Origin: Phycisphaerae bacterium
GTDB taxonomy: Bacteria > Planctomycetota > Phycisphaerae > UBA1845
Length of the DNA stretch: 64,000 nt
Assembly (NCBI GenBank): GCA_029260215.1
Contig: JAJDDQ010000087.1
Location: 1 to 64,000, forward strand
Direction: 5' to 3'
The notes under the pieces are model-generated. The model ran no database searches and was not told the origin of the DNA. It saw nothing but the letters and a program-made list of their open reading frames with translations. Made by a program: the position numbers and the translations under genes. This document shows, piece by piece, positions 36,208-44,860 of this stretch; position 1 is the stretch's first letter, and every line of letters starts with the position of its first letter.

Positions 36208-36543
36208 TCACCTCCTTTTTCGGGAGATGCGCGGCTTACGGCGAAACTCAATTTGACCACTCTTGATCCCGTTGAGCCATCGAATCAGCTCGGCCTTGCG
36301 GTGGTACCACCGGTTGCCGAGTCTGAAGCACGGCAGGTGAGTGTACGCGCGCTCCTGACACCAGTCCACGATGGTCTTGGGCGACTTGCCCAGCACCGTG
36401 GCGAATTGTGCCGATGTGCAGGGATCGGATAGCACATTCAGCTGGGGCTGGGGGCTAACGGCGTTTTTCGCGGCATTGGCTCCGTTTGCACTATTCAATA
36501 CACGGTGACCTTGAGATTTCGATGTCTCGTCGGCTTCAAACAT
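36208..36543 (-). CDS. Small HTH protein, excisionase-like
   Basis: The 111-residue product has a weak helix-turn-helix in the C-terminal half (FATVLGKSPKTIVDWCQER, then FRLGNRWYHRKAELIRWL), the layout of HTH_17/excisionase proteins. The N-terminal 40 residues are low-complexity (Asn/Ala/Gln-rich). It lies 3 bp upstream of the integrase and so should be cotranscribed. A recombination directionality factor or regulator is the likely role; this is inferred. Confidence 0.55.
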   Translation of the reverse strand: MFEADETSKSQGHRVLNSANGANAAKNAVSPQPQLNVLSDPCTSAQFATVLGKSPKTIVDWCQERAYTHLPCFRLGNRWYHRKAELIRWLNGIKSGQIEFRRKPRISRKRR

Positions 36544-36555
36544 GGGCTATTCGAC

Positions 36556-36810
36556 TCAGGCTGCTCCAAGCGATCGGAGCCACTTCTCGATGTCGTTGGT
36601 GCGCCAGCGTAGGATCCGTGGCCCGATTGTGATGGGCTTCGGCAGGCTGCCATCGGCGACGCGCCGTTCGACAGTCCGTTTGGACATCTTCAGCATGGCG
36701 GCCAAGTCCTGGATGGTTAGCAACGCCGGTAAACTTGGCGTGTCACCTGTGTTCTCAGGCGATGCCGTGCTGGGTTGATGATCAACGTTTGTGCCTTCGT
36801 TGATTGTCAT
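36556..36810 (-). CDS. AlpA/HTH_17-like DNA-binding protein
   Basis: The 84-residue protein has the AlpA/MerR-like pattern LLTIQDLAAMLKMSKRTVER as recognition helices, then GSLPKPITIGPRILRWRTND, which forms the wing. Such proteins act as excisionases or regulators in integrative elements. Its start overlaps the end of the Gln/Pro-rich gene by 4 nt (ATGA) and it ends 12 bp before the next HTH gene. The operon therefore ends in two regulators followed by the integrase. Confidence 0.75.
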   Translation of the reverse strand: MTINEGTNVDHQPSTASPENTGDTPSLPALLTIQDLAAMLKMSKRTVERRVADGSLPKPITIGPRILRWRTNDIEKWLRSLGAA

Positions 36811-37430
36811 TGTCCCATCTCCCGGCCCTGCTCTTGCTGAGGCTCCTTGATCTGAGGTTCCTTGATCTGAGGTTCTTCGATTTGTGTTTGAGGGCCTGCG
36901 TACTCTCGCGTGAGATCAAGATTGGTCTGCTGAGTTTTTTCCGCTTCGCTCTGTTTCGGTTCAGTCAGGGACGTTGCCTGTTGATGCTGAATCGACTGGG
37001 ATTGATCGTACGCACTCCCGCCATATTCCGCCGTGAGACGTTGGCTGTCTGGCACCTCCTTGTCCGGCCATTGTGCCTGAGCTGCTTGATCCAACTGGTT
37101 TTGACCTGCCGAGGGTTCCGATTGCGAAAGGTCGTTTGATGGAACCTGCGGCAGCTCCATCTCCGGCCGGTGGATCGACGTTTGGCCATCGCTGTGGAAT
37201 TGAATTCGCGTGCTCTCCGGTTCATTCAGAACACGTCCCCGACCGTAATCGACCACCGGATTGTCCGGTTTCTGCTGCTCGGGCGTATACGCCGGCGTTA
37301 AGTGACCCGCTTCCGCCGTCTGGCTTTGGTCGGCGACACGTACGCCTTGGTCGACGGCAGGCTGCGCCGCCGCGATGGCTTCCTGCTTTACGGCGGGAGG
37401 CAAGCTATTGACTGACTGTTGCGATGCCAT
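36807..37430 (-). CDS. Gln/Pro/Ser-rich hypothetical protein of the mobile element
   Basis: The 207-residue, hydrophilic, low-complexity product contains runs such as QPAVDQGVRVADQSQTAE and the tandem EEPQIKEPQIKEPQ near the C-terminus. No domain is recognisable and most of it is probably disordered. ATG 37430 is preceded by GGAGA. The ATGA overlap with the AlpA-like gene shows translational coupling. Possible roles are DNA-binding accessory or coupling-complex subunit, but I cannot assign it. Confidence 0.55.
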   Translation of the reverse strand: MASQQSVNSLPPAVKQEAIAAAQPAVDQGVRVADQSQTAEAGHLTPAYTPEQQKPDNPVVDYGRGRVLNEPESTRIQFHSDGQTSIHRPEMELPQVPSNDLSQSEPSAGQNQLDQAAQAQWPDKEVPDSQRLTAEYGGSAYDQSQSIQHQQATSLTEPKQSEAEKTQQTNLDLTREYAGPQTQIEEPQIKEPQIKEPQQEQGREMGQ

Positions 37431-37452
37431 GCGATTTCTCCAATTCTTGAAC

Positions 37453-37947
37453 CTATGTGAATGTGATCTGATTGCCGCAATTGCGGCACTTGATTTGAAT
37501 TTGCGCTTGGTATCCCCAAATCCGGTAACGAACGCCGCACGTCGGACAGGCACGAACGTTGATATCGAGGTGACGGATTCGTCTGGGACGCCTTGCGCGC
37601 GCCAGTATTCCCAGAGCGATGATTGCGATAATCGCCATGAGCCTGAGCGCAAGCGGCGCTGTTGATTCAAGAGCGACGCGCGATCCACCTGAAGGATTGC
37701 AATCACCCCGGTGTTCGTGCTCATGCAGTCGCATCGAAAACTTCGCATGATCGTCGCACAGGTCGGCAACCAGCCGCGATTGGCCACGCACACGATCATC
37801 GACTTCCCTGATGTTGCGCCTAAGGTTTGCGATTTTCGGATTGACCTTGCGGTCAATCGCAGCCTCGATTTGGACAGTGCAAGAGACTTGAAGCAGCAAA
37901 GGCAATATGCCGATCAACAACAATGATGTTTGTCGCGGTGCTTTCAT
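37453..37947 (-). CDS. Small lipoprotein with C-terminal zinc ribbon
   Basis: The 164-residue product has a signal peptide with lipobox LLQVSC (Cys about 23). A helical segment at about 30-70 precedes a hydrophobic segment at 105-120 (LALRLMAIIAIIALGILA), and a zinc ribbon CPTCGVRY plus CRNCGNQ lies at about 136-161. Lipoprotein signal plus internal membrane helix plus Zn ribbon is an unusual combination. If the helix spans the membrane, the ribbon would be on the cytoplasmic side. ATG 37947 follows AAGGAAG. The start overlaps the end of the next upstream gene by 4 nt, so the two are cotranslated. Confidence 0.6.
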   Translation of the reverse strand: MKAPRQTSLLLIGILPLLLQVSCTVQIEAAIDRKVNPKIANLRRNIREVDDRVRGQSRLVADLCDDHAKFSMRLHEHEHRGDCNPSGGSRVALESTAPLALRLMAIIAIIALGILARARRPRRIRHLDINVRACPTCGVRYRIWGYQAQIQIKCRNCGNQITFT

Positions 37948-38909
37948 GCCGCTTCCTTTCGCTTCTTCGTGATGATGAAATGGCACTTGCAAACCGGACA
38001 ACGACGGGGCTTTTCAACGTACTCGCGGCGAACACGCAAACGGCGATGGCATTGCGGATTTGGACAGAAGATCAGGGCCTTCTTCCACGGTCTTGGTTGC
38101 TTGGGGGCAGACGCGACGTCTTCCGTTTCGGGACAAATCAGTTTCAGCCCGCCGCTTGTGTGAATCAGGCTCTTCAACGTCGGGTCGAGTCGCTCGATCA
38201 TCTGCATGGTGCCGACAACGGCTTTCTCGCTCGCGTTAATCAATGGTCGCTTCAGTGTGGCGCGGACGGGCTGTCCGATGTCGGTTGAGCCGCCGAGTTC
38301 CACGGACGCCTTGCGTGAGCGCAGTTTCGCATTACGACGATCAACGAACCGACTGCGCAGCTTCCAATACTCTATTTGGCCGCCGAGAAGCGCGAGCATG
38401 CCAGTCCACATCGCGTACACACCAAAGATCCGATCGACGTGCTTGAAGCTCGCGTAGCCAACGCACAACAACAACGCAGGTTCAACGTATCGATTCACCA
38501 GTGACTCACTCCACTTGATGCCTAGAACGCCCAACAGCCCGTGAAGCCTGGAAAAACCGGCGTAGTGTGCATCCACATCGATGTCGTCATGCGTGACCCG
38601 AACGCGCGTGAACACCATAGCTCGATGAATGAAGCCCATTGCGATCGACGCGACGGCGAATGCGCGAAATAGCGAGTTCCGTTCGTCCGGAAAAACAAAA
38701 GCCGAGATAACCCATATCACGCCGAGGACGAGTGACGATTGAAGGGTGTATTTCAGACGCGGGTAACGCTCACCCATTTCAGTGTGCAAGATGCAGTTGA
38801 AGGAATAGACCGGGATTCGAATGGCGACCGGTTGCTCTTCAGGATCGGTCGCCCCGAACGGTCCAACTGCCGCCGGCGACGGATCAAGTCGTTGTTCGTG
38901 CTGATTCAT
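37944..38909 (-). CDS. Membrane protein with C-terminal zinc ribbon
   Basis: The 321-residue product has an N-terminal polar region and about four hydrophobic helices between residues 55 and 190 (for example LVLGVIWVISAFVF and YVEPALLLCVGYASF). A cytoplasmic region follows, and a C-terminal ribbon (FCPNPQCHRRLRV and RRCPVCKCHF) lies at about 275-305, ending in basic KKRKEAA. I do not recognise the family. It sits 39 bp behind the coupling-ATPase gene and overlaps the Zn-ribbon lipoprotein by 4 nt, so an accessory role in DNA transfer is plausible. Confidence 0.55.
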   Translation of the reverse strand: MNQHEQRLDPSPAAVGPFGATDPEEQPVAIRIPVYSFNCILHTEMGERYPRLKYTLQSSLVLGVIWVISAFVFPDERNSLFRAFAVASIAMGFIHRAMVFTRVRVTHDDIDVDAHYAGFSRLHGLLGVLGIKWSESLVNRYVEPALLLCVGYASFKHVDRIFGVYAMWTGMLALLGGQIEYWKLRSRFVDRRNAKLRSRKASVELGGSTDIGQPVRATLKRPLINASEKAVVGTMQMIERLDPTLKSLIHTSGGLKLICPETEDVASAPKQPRPWKKALIFCPNPQCHRRLRVRREYVEKPRRCPVCKCHFIITKKRKEAA

Positions 38910-38948
38910 TTGACATGCCCTCGTTCGCGGATCCGTTGATCGAACAAA

Positions 38949-40499
38949 CTACGCCCGTTGCGAAAACAACACGCGAAGCGCATTCCTGCCGTTCGCATCG
39001 AATGTTCGCCCACCTTGAAAAACGATGGCTTCCGCCTCAAAATTGTTCGTTGGGCCGCCCTTCTTCAAGGTGGAAAAGACGCGCGGAATGACCTCCCAGT
39101 CCAGCGATTCCCTACCCCCGGCTGCCTGGGTTAACTGTTCCTCGCCGGAATCGTTGAGGGCGGTACTCATGTTCGACGTGCCGCGATAAACCAAGATCTT
39201 CCCAATCTGGTCTGCGGCAAACTCGTTGGTTATCGAGCACGCGTTCTGGTGAAATATCTTCGTCTGGAGATTGCCCAAAAATGCGTCGACTTCCGCCCGT
39301 CCCTGGTCGCCGGGCAGGACCGAATAGAACCCAGGAAGGTTCTGCGAAATACATACGGTGATGAGTCTTGCGCTGCGCGCCGTCGCTTGAACCTCTTTGT
39401 CCTGCGATGTCAGGAACTGCTGCCCCTCGTCCATCCAGAGTACGGCGGGTCTTGGATTTCCGCCGGGGTTGCGGCGTTCAGCGGAACGTTGAAACGTGTG
39501 TTTGAAAAGGACCTGGGCGAGTCTCCCGGCTTCGCCGTATTCTTTCACCGGCATGTCCAGGACGACCACGGCGCCGCTTTCGAGAATCATCTCCGGAACG
39601 AGGTTGGTAGATGTGCAGAAGAGTTCCCGGAGCATTCCACGCAGAAACGCATCCGCGAGGCTCGAAAACGTGACTTCGATGCAACCGCGTGTCTTCTCTG
39701 GGATGCGTGGATAATCGCCCCAGAAATACTCAGCCGCCTGCTGGAAATCATTCTGCTGCACGGTGGTGAGTTCACCCGCGCGTTTCTTGTGGTCGCCCTC
39801 ACGAATGCATTCGCAGCACAATGATCCATTTTGCCACTCGGTCGATTCCCGCTCGCGCTCGCTGCGCGGGGCAGATCGAATGACCCGGGCGATATCGGGA
39901 AGGGATACAGAACCCTTTGCGATGAGCAACAGGTCGATTGCGTTGCGCAGTAGCTGCTCCAGCGTGCGCTGCCAAAACTCATCGTTGTTCGCTTGACCGC
40001 TATTTCGATCGGCCACCTCGAAGAGCGTCGAGAAAAGCGCGACAAGGTTGTGCGTCAAACCTCCGCCCGGCCCGGGCCGACACGCTTCGTAGGCCAACGG
40101 GTTGAATCGATATGGATGATCCGGTCCGAACAGGATGAGCGAATCTTCCCGTCCAGTTTCCTTGCAAAGCTGTTTCCAGTGCTCGGTTTCGTCGGTTTTT
40201 GCCGTCAGGACGAGAAAACCATATCCCTGCTGCAACATGGCCTTGGCGAACGTGCGACCTGACGCTGAGGATTTTCCGCTTCCAATCCCCCCGAAGATCA
40301 TTACGCCTTCGCAGGCGTCACGAAGCGTCCAAGGGTCTCTGGGTGAAAACCGAAGGATCTCGGAATCTAGGGAATACGTCCCGACCCGTGGTACGGGTCG
40401 AGGACAGGACGCGAACGCGGTCAACGTGCCGGCGAAGCTCGTAAGTAGTCGAAATGCGTTGCGCGAAGTGTGATGTGGTGCGCTGTTCGGTTTCTCCAT
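38949..40499 (-). CDS. Type IV coupling protein-like ATPase (VirD4/TraG/TraD type)
   Basis: The 516-residue protein has a Walker A MIFGGIGSGKSSA near residue 77 and a Walker B AVLWMDEGQQFLT near 355. The pattern between them (GFLVLTAKTDETEHW) and the closing SCISQNLPGFYS-like helix (TVCISQNLPGFYSVL) fit T4CP/FtsK-type hexameric ATPases that link relaxosome and secretion channel. No strong N-terminal membrane pair is seen, so it may be a soluble or peripheral form. ATG 40499 has GGAG 8 nt upstream. Expected partner: the MobF relaxase at 44861. Confidence 0.8.
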   Translation of the reverse strand: MEKPNSAPHHTSRNAFRLLTSFAGTLTAFASCPRPVPRVGTYSLDSEILRFSPRDPWTLRDACEGVMIFGGIGSGKSSASGRTFAKAMLQQGYGFLVLTAKTDETEHWKQLCKETGREDSLILFGPDHPYRFNPLAYEACRPGPGGGLTHNLVALFSTLFEVADRNSGQANNDEFWQRTLEQLLRNAIDLLLIAKGSVSLPDIARVIRSAPRSERERESTEWQNGSLCCECIREGDHKKRAGELTTVQQNDFQQAAEYFWGDYPRIPEKTRGCIEVTFSSLADAFLRGMLRELFCTSTNLVPEMILESGAVVVLDMPVKEYGEAGRLAQVLFKHTFQRSAERRNPGGNPRPAVLWMDEGQQFLTSQDKEVQATARSARLITVCISQNLPGFYSVLPGDQGRAEVDAFLGNLQTKIFHQNACSITNEFAADQIGKILVYRGTSNMSTALNDSGEEQLTQAAGGRESLDWEVIPRVFSTLKKGGPTNNFEAEAIVFQGGRTFDANGRNALRVLFSQRA

Positions 40500-40793
40500 C
40501 TGCGTTGCTCCAAGTCGTTTGCAAATCCTGTATTGGCGAACCAACGGTACACAAGTATTTTCGTATGCTCCGACCCAAAAATCCCCAGGTAAGCGCCCGT
40601 GTAACAGGCACAAATCTCCGAGTTCAGGCATTTGATCGCACTACTTCTCAGTCACGACTTGTACGCGCCATACCCGATCGTGATTTGTTATGCCGTTTTT
40701 TTCACCCCATCGCGGGTGTTTCTACTTGACTTGTTGCGGGTGGTGTGCTTTTCTCGAATGATAGAGTGACAAACGGGAGATCATCGCCGACAG

Positions 40794-41120
40794 ATGGCCG
40801 AACACATCGACAGGGAAGAGGGGCTGAAGCGCCTTCATGAAATTCGAAGCGTGATCTTGTTTGCTGGAAAAGGCTTGGATTGCTTCCAGACCTTCGGGGC
40901 GTTCAAACAGATTTACGCCTCAAACGGCAGCGACCCAACGACAAAACTCATCGACGACATCATGATTGACTATATGACAGGATCGGTGCCGACCGAAGAG
41001 ATAGAAGAAAAGCTCGAAACGCTTGAATCTCTGGTTCGACAGTTATCCGCTGAGTCGCACGGCTGGCGCACCAAAGTGGAGGAGACTCAACCGAATACTC
41101 GCGATGTTGAACTAAGTTAA
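40794..41120 (+). CDS. Small hypothetical protein
   Basis: The 108-residue, acidic, helical product (MAEHIDREEGLKRLHEIRSV) has no recognised domain. Promoter-like and AT-rich sequence (TTGACT near 40721) precedes it within the interval 40500-40793, and GGGAG lies about 16 nt upstream. It is convergent with the STAND ATPase gene, overlapping its stop by 4 nt. Coding is likely from codon usage and clean start and stop, but function is unknown. Confidence 0.5.
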   Translation: MAEHIDREEGLKRLHEIRSVILFAGKGLDCFQTFGAFKQIYASNGSDPTTKLIDDIMIDYMTGSVPTEEIEEKLETLESLVRQLSAESHGWRTKVEETQPNTRDVELS

Positions 41121-43930
41121 TCACTCAGCGAATCGAGTCGTTTGAACCGCATATCGTTATCCGCATCTTTTGGTGCCCAGTCGTACCCAACGGGGTCTTT
41201 GGCGTACTTCGAGATATCGTTCCGAAGCTTGGCGGCAGTCTCAAAGTCCTTCTCCAAATGGGCGATTTCAGCCAATCCCAGCGTGGCTTCAGCGACAATA
41301 AGATGATAGCCGTGGACACGGTTCAGGGTAGAACGTTCAATTGTTTTTTCCAAGAGACGACGTGCCATTCGCCGCCGAGCGCGGGCCTTAACGCCACCAT
41401 CGCGCGTGCTGAGTATGACATGCGCGCGTGCGCATTCCTGCATCGCGAATGTAAAACAGTAGTGCGATCGCGGACTTACGCGAGGTCGCTCTCCGACCAA
41501 CTCCGCGATTCGTTCAATACTACGAACCCGGCCTCTTAGTGGACTGCTCAAACAGTGGGTCCGCGCGACGTAGACCTCAGCGGCCCAAATGTAGTCCACC
41601 AATTCTTGGCGACACTCCAGCGGTCGGTCCTGAAACTTATGTTTGATTCTGTTGAGTTCAGCGTCGGCCTCACTGAATCTCTTCTTCCGGGCTAGGGCCA
41701 TCGCATGACGTGGCGCGCGGACTGAAAGCAACAGCCCGCCGTCAACATCCGGCGAGCTAGTCGGATGCCACACAGCGGCCTCCTTACTCCGGCCCATCAA
41801 TTCGTAGATCGATGCAATTGTACCCCGAGCCGCAAGGTGGTGTCGCGATTGAGCGGGATCGACCCCGTTGGCAAGATACGCCTCGATGTGTTTCCATGCC
41901 TCCAAGGCATCACCAAGTGCCTTTATCAGCCATCCAAGTTGAATCCAACATGCGGAGCGATTAATGAGTGCGACCGCAAGGCGATCGTGCTTTCCTTCCT
42001 CGCGCCACAAAGAAGGGCAACGCTGATACATATCTATTGCCTTTAACGGTTGCCCGAGCACGTGATAGGTCGTAGCGACTTCATTAACGACCCATGCGCG
42101 ATCATCCCATCGTTCGATCGAGTCCTTTGGTGCGCGGGCAAAATCACCGTTCGGGAAAAAGTAGCCTAACAGATCAAGATACGTGAAAGTAATATGCTGA
42201 AGATCAATCAGTTTGTTAGGCATGTACCCGATGTTTCGCCGGATCCTGTTACGTATCAAGGTGATTGCGTCGTGATGATATCCCGCTCGCGCCCGATGCG
42301 CGGCCAACTCAACGTTCGCGCGGAATAGCCTTTTTTGAGATGTTGCGTCCTCCAATGCGCCGTATTTGATCGTTCTGTTGGAAAGCGCGCGTTCAAAGTG
42401 TGTACCAAGACATGCCCTCTCGTTCTTTTCGAGTGACCAGCTACTAATTGTTGCGCGGAGAATCAGCGTTGCCAATAACGACTCAAGGTCAAGACCGCTT
42501 TCCTCGGAACCACGACGCAGCAGCGTCGTTTGACCCAATCTACAAATAATCGGATGAAAGTGCTCGGTCGTCAGTTTGGATTCTGCGTCGCAGAATTCCC
42601 GGTAGAATGGCAGGAACACGTTTTCTACGTCGTCTTCGACAGCAGCGTTGATGCAGTAGCTAAGAAACTTTATGAAGTACCGTTCCTCTTCATCGAACTG
42701 GCGTCCCATCGGAGTGAGAATCTGCTCGTGTAGGATGCGGGCGGCCAGTGATTTCGACGAATCGGGGCGCCGTTCCGACGAAGGGCCGAGGAGCGTGGCG
42801 AACAACTCGGTGGCGCGTACGACACGTCCCGGACCCGACGCACGCAATTCGCGGCATACTGCTGCGGCCGCACCTGGATGCCCTCCCACAGCTTGCCAGA
42901 ATTGCGATACGTCTTCGCCGGGTTGATAACCGTGATGCTTGAAAATGTCGAGAAACGAATTCAGCGGCAGCCCACCAATCGAGACGCGGCAAAGTCTGCA
43001 AGTATCTGGAATTGACTCATCGGGACACGGGATCGAAGAGGACAGGAGGATCATGCCTTGCTTGTCGTTCGCTTTGCCGTCCGACTTGCATGCTGTAGTG
43101 AATTCTCGAATCAGATGCTCGAAAGCCGAGGGCAGGGATTTCTTGGGATCCAGTGAAAGCCTGAGTAGCACGGCAAAGCGCTCAAGCACGATCAGCACCG
43201 GACGGGTCTTGCGATAGCCGTGAAGGAGGAGTTCAAGTACGTGTGAATTCAATTGTTCGTTCGAAAATCGGTTAACTTCGTCATGCGTTGCAATGCAAAA
43301 ATGGGTGCAAACCTGTTGAAGAAAGTCCCGAATCGAATCCGTTGAGTCGCCTGGTTCAAAGACATGTCGGTAGCATAGAGTTGCGCCTTGAATCGAACGT
43401 TTGTTGTTTTCGCAAGGTTTTCTGTCGTTCTTGCACAAAGCGTGTGCGAATTGGTGCGCAAGTGCCGTTTTGCCTTGGCCACCGATGCCTGCAACTTCGA
43501 CAAGGGGCTCAAGCATGTCCCAATTCAGGAGTAGTTGATTGAGTTCGGCTTCCCGCCCAACGAACGGGTTTGCAACGGATGGGATGTTGGAGGTGGGGGT
43601 GTGTTTTAGAACAAGAAAGTCTCCGATTGCCTCCTTCACGATGTCGCTGCTCTTGTCCGGATTTTCAGGGAGCGCCACGCCAAGCACCTGGCACGTGCTT
43701 TCGAGCTTTCCGCGTTTCGATAGCTCGCCGATCACGCCATCTACCAATTTGTCGAATGGGTTGCCGGGACGACGGACGTTACTTCCAGATCGAATCGACG
43801 TGGCATTGCCGCCCCCAGTATTTCCCAAGAGTATGCGAAGGCTCTCCTGGCCCTGAGGATCGGTGTTTTCGCCGTATGCTGGTTTCAAAATGACCTCAAG
43901 ATTCTTAAGATCGACGGTGATTGTTGGCAT
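41117..43930 (-). CDS. STAND-type signalling ATPase with TPR-like C-terminus
   Basis: The 937-residue protein has an N-terminal region of about 110 residues with a helical patch (NPFDKLVDGVIGELSKRG). Its pattern resembles effector-associated domain 1, the recruitment domain of STAND systems. The entry to the NTPase is ANPFVGREAELNQLLLNW, Walker A GIGGQGKTALA (~148) and Walker B RPVLIVLERFAVLL (~235). The rest is an alpha-helical repeat array (TPR/ARM-like) to the end, the usual sensor part. STAND proteins act in anti-phage defence or regulated cell death. A built-in effector domain is not seen, so a partner effector would be recruited. The upstream 271 bp (43931-44202) holds no gene. Confidence 0.7.
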   Translation of the reverse strand: MPTITVDLKNLEVILKPAYGENTDPQGQESLRILLGNTGGGNATSIRSGSNVRRPGNPFDKLVDGVIGELSKRGKLESTCQVLGVALPENPDKSSDIVKEAIGDFLVLKHTPTSNIPSVANPFVGREAELNQLLLNWDMLEPLVEVAGIGGQGKTALAHQFAHALCKNDRKPCENNKRSIQGATLCYRHVFEPGDSTDSIRDFLQQVCTHFCIATHDEVNRFSNEQLNSHVLELLLHGYRKTRPVLIVLERFAVLLRLSLDPKKSLPSAFEHLIREFTTACKSDGKANDKQGMILLSSSIPCPDESIPDTCRLCRVSIGGLPLNSFLDIFKHHGYQPGEDVSQFWQAVGGHPGAAAAVCRELRASGPGRVVRATELFATLLGPSSERRPDSSKSLAARILHEQILTPMGRQFDEEERYFIKFLSYCINAAVEDDVENVFLPFYREFCDAESKLTTEHFHPIICRLGQTTLLRRGSEESGLDLESLLATLILRATISSWSLEKNERACLGTHFERALSNRTIKYGALEDATSQKRLFRANVELAAHRARAGYHHDAITLIRNRIRRNIGYMPNKLIDLQHITFTYLDLLGYFFPNGDFARAPKDSIERWDDRAWVVNEVATTYHVLGQPLKAIDMYQRCPSLWREEGKHDRLAVALINRSACWIQLGWLIKALGDALEAWKHIEAYLANGVDPAQSRHHLAARGTIASIYELMGRSKEAAVWHPTSSPDVDGGLLLSVRAPRHAMALARKKRFSEADAELNRIKHKFQDRPLECRQELVDYIWAAEVYVARTHCLSSPLRGRVRSIERIAELVGERPRVSPRSHYCFTFAMQECARAHVILSTRDGGVKARARRRMARRLLEKTIERSTLNRVHGYHLIVAEATLGLAEIAHLEKDFETAAKLRNDISKYAKDPVGYDWAPKDADNDMRFKRLDSLSD

Positions 43931-44202
43931 GGCGCTCTCTCCTACCGCGTTGTGTGGCACGTGCCCGAACGCCAAGAGAATAACACGCCGAACGACTTGG
44001 GGCGATTGGAATGCCTCCGAGACCAGGGGCGTTTTCCCCGAGATGAAGCCCCTTTGTGTTCAAACGGCGATTCTGATACTCCGTGGTAGATCGTTGTGCG
44101 CGACCGGGAACGCGCCGGTCAATTGAAGTGTGGGATTCGCGGGGAGCAGGCCAGAGGCGATGCCGCATGATCCAAGAATAGTTGCTTTCGGTCGAATCGG
44201 CG

Positions 44203-44637
44203 TCATAGCAACGACGAGTCCTTTCCAGCACATTTGGGCCCCTTCGTCACGATGTGGGTCCACCTACCGGCTTGAAGCTGGAATCGGATGTCATTCATGG
44301 CGGCCTTGAATCGTAGGTGTAGGCCGGATCGTGACCGCCCTTCTCGCCCAAGTCGCTGTTCGACTGCTTGCTTCAATTCCGCTTCTGTAGCCGATCCCCG
44401 GCGCGATAGCTCCTCCTCAATCATCCGGACGACCTCGGCGGTCGTCACGGCCTTGGCTGAGCAGCGCGACCGCTTGCGCTTGGCACCGCCGTTCAGCGCA
44501 GCAAGCGCGGATTGAATGCGTGCTCGTTCCTTCTCCAAGCCAGCGAGTTGTTTCTGGAGGCCGACCATCTCGCCGTTGAGCTTTCCTTCCTCATCTCGTA
44601 ACTGTTCGGTGACACGCCTAAGTACGTTTTCATTCAT
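44203..44637 (-). CDS. Small coiled-coil/helical protein
   Basis: The 144-residue product starts with a clear coiled coil (EEGKLNGEMVGLQKQLAGLE, residues ~16-46). A basic stretch (AKRKRSRCSAK) at about 52-62 is followed by a C-terminal helical region. The basic centre suggests nucleic-acid contact. It stands divergent from the relaxase gene (44861) across the presumed oriT region, where small relaxosome accessory proteins are often encoded. The family is not recognised. Confidence 0.55.
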   Translation of the reverse strand: MNENVLRRVTEQLRDEEGKLNGEMVGLQKQLAGLEKERARIQSALAALNGGAKRKRSRCSAKAVTTAEVVRMIEEELSRRGSATEAELKQAVEQRLGREGRSRSGLHLRFKAAMNDIRFQLQAGRWTHIVTKGPKCAGKDSSLL

Positions 44638-44860
44638 CTTTGGAATACTCCCTTCGTTTACCCGAATGACTCAACACGATGAGGGATTCGATTCAAAGAA
44701 AGTACTATTTTCAAATACGAAATACTCGCAAGAATTGTGTGTCATATTGTGGCACTCCCTGTCGTCCAATGGCATTGCAGTCTATTCAAAGCTCTGCTTC
44801 GAGAAGATGTCTGAACCAATTATGTATTGATCCCAATGCAACCTCTGGTTACAATAGAAC
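44638..44860. other. Candidate oriT region upstream of the relaxase
   Basis: The 223-bp intergenic segment between the divergent coiled-coil gene and the MobF relaxase is visibly more A+T-rich than the flanks. It holds a bulged inverted repeat (AGTACTATTT at 44699-44708 against AAATACT at 44720-44726). MobF relaxases usually nick in the noncoding DNA next to their gene. No canonical nic sequence was recognised, so placement is by position only. Confidence 0.35.
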
